64,000 nt of DNA from Sipunculus nudus (Eukaryota; Annelida; Sipuncula; Golfingiida; Sipunculidae): NCBI GenBank assembly GCA_026874595.1, contig CM049316.1, positions 62,543,176 through 62,607,175 on the forward strand. The letters run 5' to 3'. How positions within the stretch are numbered: the stretch's first letter is position 1; each line of letters begins with the position of its first letter. Made by a program: the position numbers and the translations under genes. Of the stretch, positions 36,379 to 48,139 are shown one piece after another. The notes below the pieces were generated by a model, which had not been told where the DNA came from, ran no database searches, and was given only the letters and a program-made list of their open reading frames with translations.

Positions 36379-38328
36379 TAAGTATTTTATTTAATTATTG
36401 ACAGCAGTTTTATAAAGTGACATTTACAGTTAAATTTTATATCCAATACATGCACATATGATTCAGTTGTAGCATTTAAATCTCAAGGGCCAGGCAGTTT
36501 TAATGAGAATTAAAAGTCATTCAGAAGTACAATATGATGAACAGAACATGTTAGTTTGCCTTTTCCCAAATTAAAAACTTGAGTTTAGTCATGCAAGGAA
36601 CACTTACATTGAAGAGTTCAAAAACCGTATAAATTTTGAATGTGTTGATTAAAGATTTCATGTATTTTATCAGAAAAACTAAATGTTATTTAATTCTCAT
36701 CCACCGTATACACAAAACCACCACATATAAACCAGACTATCAAAGAACAATGTCATGCAGTGGTGTCCTTATATACACTCCAGATGACTATTCATGGCCT
36801 AATGAGCACTTCATAAAAGTCATTATTCCTAGGTGCCATCATGTTCAACATATTGGCACTGAGTATTAGACATGTTAATAAGGTTGATTAATTAGATATT
36901 CTTACTTGGTCATGGACCATAAAGTTCATTATCAGAACATCACAATGGCACAACAGTAATTTAGCCAATTTGTCATATTACCTTTCCTTATTTTGCTCAA
37001 TAATATTGAACAAGTACGTATTCCATGAAGTCTAAAGATGCCAACAAGTTTATGAGATGAGGTTGAATACTATCATATCATGTTTGGAAATGCTACATTA
37101 GGAATTTGTCCTCAAAACTGAATCCAACCTTTATTATATTTACCAGTATTTATCAGAGAAACAAGTTACACAACCAGACAAAATCTGTTACCCAGAGGCA
37201 CCAAATGTTTAAATGCTAATCTAAGAAAAAGTTACCTCTTTTCCAGATTCTTGGACTTACTTTAACTGAACTTTGTGGTCCATCATGGCATGATTCCTAA
37301 TTTTAGGAGAACATTCATATTGGCTACCAAACTATTTTGTAATCCTGGTTAAATTAATATGTTTGAACTAAACAAATTTTTACCACAATGTTTTAGATGA
37401 CAGGCTTACTGGACTTATTTGAAAATAAAAGTTTTTAAGTAAATTGTGTTGATGACATTGGATTAATTCAACTGTTGAAGCTCAAGGGCTTTGATGTCGC
37501 CATCTTGGTTCATTTCTTGAGAAGGTGAAGACCAGAAAAGGTCAACTTAGGAGCTTCCACTCAGAATTCATTGTGTCTGGGATGAGAAATCAGAAGCTAT
37601 TGAATCATTGAAGGGTTGCTTAATGTACCTTGAGCTTCAGTATATTGGTTTTCTTGAGATTGAGATTAAAACCAGGCGCTGGAAAAACATGTTCCTCTGT
37701 TTAACCAGACTTTATCTGCCCCAGCAATAACTCTGAAAGGTCCTTGCTCCTCTAGAAAATAGAGAGAGGTCCTTGCTCATCTAGAAAATAGAGAGATTGC
37801 ATGTCTGCATGTGCCAAGCCTGATGTCTTGTTATCATTTGAAAAATTCCTGCATCAACTGCAGGGATGCTGATGATTAGTTCTTGCTATGAAATTGAACA
37901 GTTGTTAGGTATATCCTTACCTCCATAATCATCAATGAAATCAGATAACCCCCACTGACAGACATTAACAAATACCTGTCCCAGCATAATTCTGCTGGGA
38001 ATTCTCAGCTGGTTGCTTGGTTCAATCAACCCAATGCTAGTCTCCCTATGGTCAGATCTCAGCTGGAAAATTGACCACCAAAATGACCTTTGTCCAGACT
38101 TGCACTGCCTCAGACTTAATATAAGCAGTATCAAAAACACTGCATGGGCATCTATGATACACATATACATCATAAATACTGGTTAATTAAGCCGGGATTG
38201 GGAGCCCTATATAATTATTGGAGTTGATCATTTAAATACTATATTCAGATTTAAGGCAAAATTGTTTGTGAATGGAAATTCTTGTGGGAACCCCGAGTGT
38301 AAAACCATTGATTTCAAATTAAAAAAAT
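36379..38328. other. Noncoding DNA with a 29-bp tandem duplication
   Basis: No gene supported. Two adjacent copies of GGTCCTTGCTC plus CTCTAGAAAATAGAGAGA lie at about 37739-37796, differing at one position. Confidence 0.45.
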
Positions 38329-41300
38329 ACTTTTTAGCGAACCTGTGAGCTTATGCGATGGTGGGGCGTTGTGCATCGTGCATCCATGCATCGTCTGTAA
38401 GTTAACCATAGCTATCTCAAAAAAGGCAGGAGCTAGCATCACCAAATAATCAGTCATCTGAAAAACTCTATTGGATTTTGTTGTTCATTTTTATCTAACT
38501 GCATTTTCTTAGATTTTATAGGGAAAAAGCTGAAAAGGCTTAAAAAATGTTCTTCTCCGAAACTCTCCAGCTAAATTGTCCAATATTTCACAGAAATGAT
38601 TCCTTGAACAATCTCCCTCAAGTTTGTTCGAATGGTTCCAGTCGTCGAATGGTGCCAGTCGGGGATTTTTGGCCAAGTTACAGGAGGTTGAACTTAGTTA
38701 TCTGTCATAAAAAGCACACTAAAACTAAAATCTCAGAAACAGCTGGAGCTATCATCACCAAATTTTATGTCAATATTTGTCACATAAGTCATATCAGAAA
38801 CTGAGGTATTGGTGGTGCCACCTACATTGATCTGCTTTTACAAGCAAAAATGTAATTTTAGACTCTTCTAGCTTATACACTGTATTATGATGAAACTGTT
38901 AAGCTGATTGGTTTAAACTTTACAAGAATTATTCTATGGTAAGGTTCTGCAAGTTATATAAGAATAGATTGGGTAAATGCAGCTTTAAAAAAGCAGTGTA
39001 GCCAATTTAAAAAGGCTTTCAGTGTTTGAAAACAGATTTGACAACATGCCAAGTCAAGAAGTCACTAAGTTCAACCAGGTGAGGTCCAGACATCACCATG
39101 GCAACTGAATATGCAGAATACCCAGATTAGAACAAGTGGAACTATATCTTTCAACTGTTTGAATAAAACTTGGTTTGCATTTTTAGCGAATCTGTGAGCT
39201 TATGCAATGGTGTGGCATTGTCCGTCGTGCGTCATAGCTATCTCAAAAAGGGCAGGAGCTAGCATCACAAAATTTTTTGCAAAAAAAATTAGTCTTTTGC
39301 TTATTTCTTGGCTAACTGCATTTACTTTGATTTTATAGGGAAAAAGCTAAAAACATTTTAAAATGTTCTTCTCTGAAACCATGCTGCCAAATTGTCTGTT
39401 CATCTCTCCCAATAATCCTCCCTGGCAAAAAGAACATATCCGAAATATCCTGACTGATAATCCTAGTTTTAAAATGTCCTAGTCCAAAAAGTGCAGGTCC
39501 GAAACATCCATTTTGCTGAAATCATAATGCAAAGGAAGAGATGCAGGACATAATTGGATCAATATTAAATTTTAAAAATAAACCTTTCATACTCCCAAAC
39601 TTTGCACAGGTTCACATTAGGCCTGTTGGCCTTGTTTCTGTCTTCCACCATTTCCTGTTTGCGCTAAATCTCGAATACGGTCGATTTTCAAAAGCTGAAA
39701 TTCGGGTACAATATTAGTCCTAGGTCACAGATTTGGACCTGATATTTATTTTTGAGCTTCTTTACAAGGTGGTACACTCCATTATCAATCCTCGATTATC
39801 CCTCAGTTGCCAGCAGGCAGTGGAGGTTGGAGGGGGGTGGAGTGAGGTGATCAAGTTATTGCTTGGCTATTGTATACATCTAGTTTTCAAATTCAAATAC
39901 ATAAGGAATATTGAAAAATGTGCACACTTCTTATACTTCTTCTAAAAAAATTTTCCCTCCTGCTTAACCATTATTCATGAATCTGAAAGGTACATAAGGA
40001 ATATTGGAAAATGTGCACACTTCTTTTAAATAAACTATCCCTGCTTTTTAACCATTATTCATGAATCTGACAGGTACATCTAGAAAGCAATCGCATAAAA
40101 AGACAAAATGACCTTTATCAAGAGTATATACTACCACTGAATGAAGAAATATCATACACATTAGGTGGCATGTACAATGTCTTATATAAATCAGAAAAAG
40201 TAGTTAATGACCAGCCTATATCTTTCAAGTGACACTGCTTTTGAACAATTATTCATGATGTTGACAAGAACATCTAGGAAACAGTCACATTAAGACACAA
40301 TGACCTTTGAATGAAGGAGTATCATATCATTCACACATGATGGCAGGTATTATAACTCTTATAAATAAGAAGAAATACTAGTTAATGTACACACTATATC
40401 TTATAAGCTAGACTATGCTTGAATGTTTATTCATGATGATTACAGGTCAATATCTACTTGAATGACCTCTGTCATAATGACCTATGTCAAAACTTCCATT
40501 GCTGTTGATGGGTTTCAGCAGAGCCATGAAACTGGGAATTAGCTTGTACAAGATCGCATATTGACAACATACATAGTAAAAGCAGTTAAAGCATACACTA
40601 TATCTTTCAAGTGACACCACTCTTGAACTATTATACATGGTCCTGAAAGGTGTATCAAGAAAACAGATTAATTGATGACTGAGAAAGTGACCTCCGTCAA
40701 GACTTATATTACCACTGACTCCCTTTGAACAGTAGTATCTGACACGCTGTTTGACATACAATGCCTCACATGATGTGCAGCTTTAGATTAGAGCCATCCT
40801 TCATAATGCTGACAGGAACTGCTAGAAAGCAACAGGATAAATGGCCGGTGAGCCGACCTGTGTCCTGAACTTGCACTTCCTCTGACTCTAGAGCTATAGC
40901 GCTATCACTGGAAACGGAAACTGGCGGTTGATGTATCCACTGTGTCATGTGGGTCTGAACATCCTCGAACTGTATCACATCACCCTGCGAGTGATCTCAA
41001 GAAGACAGTTGGATAGATGGCTGCTGAAATAACCTGAGTTGAGGGTTGTGTATGCAGTGACTCCGGTACAGAGGGAAGGTTTCTGTACGTGTGTATTATG
41101 TCCAAGATGGAACAACATGGTATAGCAATTTTTCACAAAGGATCCTGAGATATAAGACTGGTGGATTGACCTTGTCCCAAAAATGATTGACTTTGTCCAA
41201 AAATGATTGACTTAACTCAATAATAATAACTTATTAAAAATACCTGGACTTAACATTAATAAATGACAAACAAAATTACCTTCATCATGACTTTTACTGC

Positions 41301-42005
41301 CATAGACATAAGTAGTTTCCCTTTTCCCATCCCTGTACAGCACTGGGTGATACTCACCTTGTATTTTATAATGGCATCAGCAGAGAACCATCCTTTACAA
41401 TATTGGCAGATGTGTTAAGAAAACAGCCTTGTTTGTCCATCATAAGCTCTGCTCCATCTGCAGTTTCTAGTATCATCGATCATCTGTATCTTTATGTTAA
41501 GTCCATATTTTCAGCCGTCATCTGTGTCTGCTGCTGCTTAATAGTCTTCCTTTGTATCTTGTATTGCCAGTCTGTCATTATAAAGAGAATTATATTTAAA
41601 TCTTTTAATACATTAGCACTGCATGATTACAGGGACAAGCACATTATTATACATTGACCTGAAAACTTGTCAGGCAGCATGGTTATAAAAAAAACCTCAT
41701 AACAATACAGTTATTTGGGGAAATGATTGAAATTAAGGACCCTATAACAGTTTTATAAGTTTTTGGGAAATTTGTAACATTCTATAACTACTGTGTATGC
41801 ACAGTGTTTGTCCTTGCTTATTTCTCAGGAGTGATTTAATATATCAGCCTGAAATTGGGCATATGTATATATTTCTGATACCTTTCATCATGAATATACA
41901 AGACATGTAGGCCTACTTGAAAAGTTATGGCCCAGCATTGAAGCATTTTACCTAGTGTATGAACCATTGCACAGGTTCGCATTAGGCATGAAGGCCTTGT
42001 TTGGT
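38329..42005 (+). mobile_element. Composite HINE-like element, family 3
   Basis: Two 5' heads, TTTTTAGCGAACCTGTGAGC at 38331 and TTTTAGCGAATCTGTGAGC at 39181, are each followed by CTATCTCAAAAA and GGCAGGAGCTAGCATCAC. Two 3' ends carry the inverted arm CACAGGTTCAC/CACAGGTTCGC (39605, 41970), then a short hairpin (AGGCC-TGTT-GGCCT at 39619-39632) and TTGTTT. Either one element sits inside another, or this is one element with duplicated head and tail. The space between the two 3' ends is filled by a decayed satellite. Confidence 0.65.
39890..41460. repeat. Degenerate ~180-200-bp tandem satellite
   Basis: The landmark TTATTCATGA followed by CTGACAGGTACATCTAGAAA and then AATGACCTTT recurs, increasingly altered, near 39965, 40062, 40250, 40428, 40630, 40800 and 41400. 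Many substitutions and indels separate the units, so the array is old. The - strand frames at 40447-40978 fall within it and are not conserved between units. Confidence 0.6.
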
Positions 42006-42140
42006 AATATATATGTCGAAGGAAGAATTAGAATCTGGGAAGATCAAGAATCTTCCCAGGAATAATTGGAAATTCCGGGGGAAAATGAGAATAAAGAGAG
42101 ATGATATATCATGTTTCCAGTTCTTCCTAGGAAAAATGAG
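42006..42140 (+). repeat. Repeat D, second copy (partial)
   Basis: GTCGAAGGAAGAATTAGAAT, GGGAAGATCAAGAATCTTCC and later TTCCTAGGAAAAATGAGAATT match the start and body of the repeat at 9130 and 14062. It abuts the 3' end of the family 3 element and has no hAT insertion. Confidence 0.7.
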
Positions 42141-42601
42141 AATTATATATATACTTTTCAGTTAAATGAAGGAAGGCGGCATCATCCATACATCTTTCTG
42201 CTGTAATCAAAACAGTTTTCACATCAGTCATCCTGCACTGTCATGATGTAGCTTGTGTAATCCTTTGTGTAAAACACAGTGAGCTGGCTGAACCATAGAC
42301 TGAGTCCATCCATTCATCATTCGCTATGGTCTGCTCAACACCCCTGTCCACCTGTCTTTTCATTATATTTCTTTTTACTCTATTTTGTTAAGTAAGTAAA
42401 GTAGAGGAGAAAAATGCATTATTTTGGGTTGATCTGGCAATTGAATGTGAAAAATTCTTAGATGATCACCTGTTGTCTTGTAATTAAGTTGTGTGTAATT
42501 TGGTTCTTTGGCAATGCAGTCTTTGAGGCATACTTTTTGTGGAGTGAAATTCTAGTGACCACATAAATTACTTTCTCAATACACTGTATGTTCCATTTAT
42601 T
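42141..42601. other. Noncoding, nothing seen
   Basis: Short AT-rich stretch between repeats. Confidence 0.4.
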
Positions 42602-44391
42602 ATATCCGCCCAATACAGAGTCTTGCGGATACTATGTTTTCAGCCCACCGCCGCCGCCACTGCGTAGGTGTCCGGAGAACTCCTCCGTAACCGCTGGGCG
42701 GAATTTTACGAAACCTGGGATTATGTTCGGGTCACATGTGAACTGCTGTGCTCCGATTTTGTTTTGACCTGTGACCTTTCCTCTCTCCAGTGCCTCCATC
42801 TGTGCGTCTGTTTTGACACATTAACCCACATATCTCGGGAACTGTTTGACTGATCCGAAAAAAAATTTGCACAAATGTAGCCCTTGGATAGCTTTATAAC
42901 ATACATAAAAAATAGTGGTGCCACCTGCAACCATTTTTGCACAGCGTCCATCTGTTCATCTGCCTTGGGATAAAATTACTCATATCTCTGCATTGGTTGG
43001 ACTTATCCACCTTAAATTGCATGTTTATACATCCTAGTGGTGGGCCAATCATCAAGTTTTTTCGAAAGTCAGTCGGTTTGCTGCAACTTTCAAGCGCTCG
43101 ATTACGAAAGGCAACTATCGATTACATCATACTCATGATTGTTTTTACCAGAATGTCTTTATGTTATAGGCAAAAAAATTACTATTCTATTTTTTTACAA
43201 CATTCCACGCTTCATATAATAAGTCTTGTGTTCCCAAATAACTTAAGTATATAACTGAGTATGATACAGTAGATGAGAGAATTAACGGAGGACTTCTTAA
43301 ACCTCTGTGAACCAACAGGGAGCTGCAGAATTAGCGGAGAGTTTTCTAACGAGATGTTCATTGCAAAATATGGGCGGTATGGCGTTAAAATGCTCCATAA
43401 TGCTGCAGGTCTATGCCAATTTTGCAAGATTCTCTGAGAAATAATCTCCTCAACTGATGTCAGGTGCCACTGCCGCATGAGTAATTATATTCTTAGCTTT
43501 CAATTACTTATTTTTTTAATTTTTACCACAAATTATATGGGCCTGTAATTTTTCTGGCAGGCCTGTGAAACCAGTATGCATGTCGGCAGTCATCATAAAT
43601 GATATAAAATGAAAAGTCCTGATAGTGAAGTTAAAATGATACCCAGGAGTATTCATGAGGGCCAGCAAGTGGATGTCCTGGACTGTGGTTAATTGATTAC
43701 TATAATTAATTAAAATGAAACTTTGAATAGCATATCTTAGTAATAAAAGGAAAATATAAAAAAGGCAAAAACTTCTTTTCGTAAGGTAGAATTACTAAGA
43801 GATGCGGGCTGGGTTAAGAGAGTACAGTTTCACAGATAATTGCACATTTCTTTATATTTGTCTGAACCGATTAATAATCGATCATCGATCGGTTTGCCCA
43901 AACCGATGATCGATTATGAAAATGGAACCGACTCCCACCACTAATACATCCTGGACAGCTTTCTTGATTTTATGACAGGTAGCGCCACCTACAATCACGT
44001 TTAAGCTGCAGACATCCAAGCTCATATCATGGGAACTGTTTGACAGATTGGGCCAAAATTTTGCATGTGTAAAGATCTCACATAGCTCTTTATCATACAC
44101 AAAACTGATGGCGCCACCTGCAACCATTTTTGCACAGCGTCTGTCTGTTTGTCTGCCGTGGGATAAAAACACACATATCTCTGCACTGGTTTGACTTATC
44201 TGCCTAAAATTTTGCAAGTTTTTTTTAGGTGGCACAACCTACATACACATTTCGGCTGCAGACATCCATGCTAATATGCAACACACCACACTCTATTTCC
44301 CCTTGTTACTCAATCCATGCCTCACTTCACCCGTCCCACTCTGATTTTGGCGGATACACGTAGTCGCTTGTTGACTACCCGTATTCTAGTT
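42602..44391 (+). mobile_element. HINE-like element, family 4 copy 2, split by hAT
   Basis: The 5' end TATCCGCCCAATAC...GTCTTGCGGATAC parallels 11940. The 3' subterminal arm TTTTGGCGGATAC (44345-44357) is followed by a perfect hairpin GTAGTC-GCTTGTT-GACTAC (44360-44378) and TATTCTAGTT (44382-44391). Internal GGTGGCGCCACCT-type blocks match copy 1. Without the hAT insertion (43035-43943) the element is about 880 bp. - strand frames here are shadows of the same repeat. Confidence 0.8.
43035..43943 (+). mobile_element. hAT-like element, family C copy 2 (nested)
   Basis: Terminal inverted repeats TAGTGGTGGG / CCCACCACTA with a perfect 8-bp duplication ATACATCC at 43027-43034 and 43944-43951. The pre-insertion sequence is preserved in family 4 copy 1 (GTTTATACATCGTGGACAGC near 12617), which has a single TACATC, confirming both boundaries. 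It is longer than copy 1 by about 330 bp. No intact transposase. Confidence 0.92.
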
Positions 44392-46628
44392 ATTATATAT
44401 TGGTACATGTTCTTAACTTTGGGGGTACAAATTGCTTAATCCTCTCAGATTTCTATACATCCTTCACAGAGTAAAGTATTGTAAAATGGAGTTTGTTTAC
44501 TGGCCGTCTCATATTAAAACAAATGTAAAATTTTTTTTCATCAGAGCCTTATAAAGAGCTTACCGGTAATTAAGTTTTACTCCATCTCTTGATGTGGCTT
44601 CCTCCAGCCGATCTGTTGATCTGTTCCAGGTGTACATCAGAAAATTTCTTGTTGTCTCACCTTGCAGTGTGCTTTCATCCATGTATGTGTGTGTTTATGT
44701 TAGTATGTGTGTGCACAACACAACTCATGCAGTCATAAATGGAATTTCATAAAATTGTGCTTATATGTTATATATTAAACAGAAATTGATAGCATTTCAT
44801 AATTATAATCACCAAAAGCTTGCGGAACCACTTTGCTTGGACCATACTTCTTGTGAGGGGTATAAAGTCCTTAAGATCATTTTAGTAAAATAAATCTATA
44901 TTCTGGAATTTTAAGGAAAATGACAGCATAGTTTAATTTGTACTCTCTTAGTCAGATAACTGGCAATGACATTTAATATTTATCCATATTGTTCACCAGG
45001 CCCACAATTACTAAACTACAAGTTAAAGCATTCATTTTAGTCTGTGAGGTCTCTGGCTGCTAAATGTGGTAATTTACTTTTTTGGTAAAATGATAAACCT
45101 AAAATGTCACACTGTTTAAATTTAAATTTTTTTTTTTTTAAGTAACGAGAATAACAATAGACTGGTTCCTTGGGATAAAGAGCAGAGTATTGGGACCAAT
45201 CCTGTCTCTGATCAGCCACTGTAGGCTCTTGTTGATCCACCCAAAGGTTATGCAGTATGCATGAAGTGTCATGCAGTATTCATGATCCACGGCAATCAGT
45301 AAGAGCCAGAACTGAACGTTTTGTCAGGGCTTTTCTCAAAATACCACAGGCAAGTATTTGTCTGGCTCTGTTCACCTTGAGTTTTTTATGTTGCCTTGAG
45401 AAAGGTTATCGATCGAGTTGCTGTAAGCTGTCTTGAATTTCTTTTTTTGTTGCATACTTGGATGTTGAATATAGTTGTAAGGTTTTGAAGGATACTGTAC
45501 TGTAATATATAAAATGTAAAACATGATTGTATCAAAGCCAGCTAATATTTTTTTTGGATGCATATGTGAGCCACTCATCTTCATATACTATATTGAATCT
45601 ATGGCAGCTAACTACACCTTAACAGACTTTGATTCAGCAAACTGTTATGACATATATTTCATGAATAATTAACAAGGCACTTGAACAAATAAATGACTTT
45701 TGTTCACTTGTTCTAAATGGATGCCTGGTGTGATGTTTTGATCATTACTGTTTAACATTGATGGGAAGGCAACAAGAATCCAACCAGTCAAAAGCCAAAA
45801 AAACCCAATCCCTTTTCTGGTACATGTGTTCTATCTTGTTTAGACAGTGTGAACAGGGTGTTATTTACATTTTGATTGTTGGATTTGATTGACAGTTTTG
45901 ATATGGACCCAAACATGTACATGCAGGCTTGTTCATTATTTATGAAATAGATGCCAGAGTGGCTTGCTGAACCAAGGTCTGTGAAAGCATAGCTGACAGC
46001 CAAAGACTTGATAGTTTGAACATGGAGCCACTATTGAATCACCTAGACCAAAGAAGCAAGATGGAATTTATAAGCCTGTCATGAACTGATGAAGCAATGT
46101 CAGATGCATTAAAAGACTGAAGTATAGGAATCATTTTCTGATAAAGATCAAGTGAGAAATTGTTTCTCAGTTGACATTTTCTTCCATATCTTCATGATCA
46201 GTGTAGATGTCTGCATGCCCAACAGAGTTGGGAATCAGTGGTGATTTTATGATTGATCATCAGTAAAAATCAAATGACCTCTGCCGACTGATAATCAAAT
46301 TACTGAGTGGCTTATGAGAATGTATTGTCTGACCATATAGAACTGTACTTTGCCTCAGAAGATGTTGAGGCCTAAATGTTTGCAAATACATGTAACAGAA
46401 TATGTAATAATTCTATATTTTTTGTGTGTGGGCGCAGCAAAGTTAGGTATTAACAGACTTTAGTTGAAACATAAGACTTTTCTTTGGTGTTTGGTCACAC
46501 AAATTATATGAAAACAAACGCTTCCCCTTCACACAACTTACTGGTAAGTAAAGTGCAAAACCTTGCAGTTCTTTATGGTACTACAAGATGGATCATAAGA
46601 TCGTTCTACAACAACTGACCAATCACCA
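44392..46628. other. Noncoding DNA, no gene seen
   Basis: AT-rich; contains a T-run near 45126-45140. No recognised repeat or supported frame. Confidence 0.4.
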
Positions 46629-46980
46629 GCTTCTGTGGCTCGGGGTAGAGCACAGGACTTACAGCTGGGAGTTTGTGAGTTTGAATCTCAGCCGATGCGG
46701 TGAGATTTTTCACAGTTGGCCCCCACCCCCCAAGGTGAGCGTAATGCAGGCTTAATGGGAAGGTTGTGCCCCACAGCTGTGTTTCATTCACAGATGAGTG
46801 GGCCTTTTGGGGGTAATCCCGGTGGAATGACCCAGCATTTGGAATGGTTAAGTACCCAGAGGCTGCAGGTGCAGTAGTCACTAGGCCTGTTTAACCCCAG
46901 GATGTCAAATGAGAGGAAGCATGTAATACTTCCCTGTCATGTAGTCCGAAACCGGAATGAATTCTGCAGATGTACATATA
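46629..46980 (+). mobile_element. tRNA-derived SINE
   Basis: TGGCTCGGGGTAGAGC (A-box, 46636-46651) and GAGTTTGAATCTC (B-box, about 46677-46689) have normal tRNA spacing, with a tRNA-like anticodon region between. A non-tRNA body follows and ends in A-rich sequence near 46980. The head differs from the SINEs at 7.8 and 24.2 kb. It is not an intact tRNA because the acceptor stem does not pair. Confidence 0.55.
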
Positions 46981-47887
46981 AATAGTTAAGTTAGCATTAA
47001 AAAATGGAGAGGTAATCTCCACCAATAAAAAATATAAAAAAAACACAAAATACAAATTTGGCCATCTGACAATAATATATATATTGCATCGAAAGAGCAG
47101 ACTGTCGTGTATTTACTCCAGGTCCCGACTAATTAATGTATGCATCACCGGTTGTTAAGTTGCAGGTATGACAACACCCAATCACCCAGTAACGCACACG
47201 CAGCCAACTCTTCGCTGGGACTTGTACTCATTTATGCAGTTGTTGTTGCTGAAGTTTCAGGGTCTCACAAACTCAAGTGACATGTCCTGTCACTTAAAGA
47301 CAATTTCTCAAGCATCTTGGAGACACTTGACCAAATCGCAGTTGGCCAGAGAATTCATTGTTGGCAGATAAACCATAAGTGACACCAAGAACAGTCGTCA
47401 CAAGCTAAGGGACTTCAAAGCCTGATGAAAGTCACGCAGGTTTCCAAGAGACAAAAGACGATGCGCACGTTAGTTTAACTGTTCGCACATAGGGGGCAGT
47501 ACAGAGGTGGTTTAACTGTCATGGCGGATATCCACATGTTCTGCGAGGGATAAACTGGTTCATGTACTTCAGTGACAAATAATTTTTATAAAGAAATTGA
47601 AAATATAATATTAATAATAACTTGAATAAACATTTGATTTGTTCATTCTATATAAGTAAACAGGTATTTATCACATATTATTCCGTTTTGGTTCCTTTCT
47701 GTTTTCTCTTAAAGCTAACTGAAGTCTGTGACACCGTGCCAATATTAATAGTATTAATATCGGGCTGTCGACATCGATTCCACTTTGTTATTTTACACGT
47801 GACCTTTCATCCGAACATTCCTTTATCCGAACAAAACCCTTGTCCCCCGAAATGTGCGGATGAACGGCGCTCCACTGTAATTGTATT
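46981..47887. other. Noncoding, nothing firm
   Basis: Contains ATGGCGGATATC near 47531 with only about ten codons before a stop, and a CATAGGGGGCAGTA motif near 47488. No gene supported. Confidence 0.35.
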
Positions 47888-48139
47888 GAAAGCCATCATA
47901 GTATTTGCCTTGCCTGGTATATTTATTGAAATACATATTAGAATTTGCCTTACCTAGTATATTATTTATTGAAACCCATGATAGAATTTGTTTTGCCTGG
48001 TATTTTATTTATTGAAACACATGATAGCATTTGCCATGCCTGGTAATTTTTTTCTTAAACCCATGATAGAATTTGCCTTGCCTGGTATATTATTTAATGA
48101 AACCCATGATAGAATATGCCTTGCCTGGTATATTATTTT
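47888..48139. repeat. 43-bp minisatellite, six copies
   Basis: Units of GAAACCCATGATAGAATTTG followed by CCTTGCCTGGTATATTATTT start near 47888, 47928, 47971, 48014, 48056 and 48099. Divergence rises toward the left end. Confidence 0.92.

Noticed and set aside
47531-47563. ATGGCGGATATC start in a decent context
   Set aside because: Stops after about ten codons and no donor is visible before the stop.
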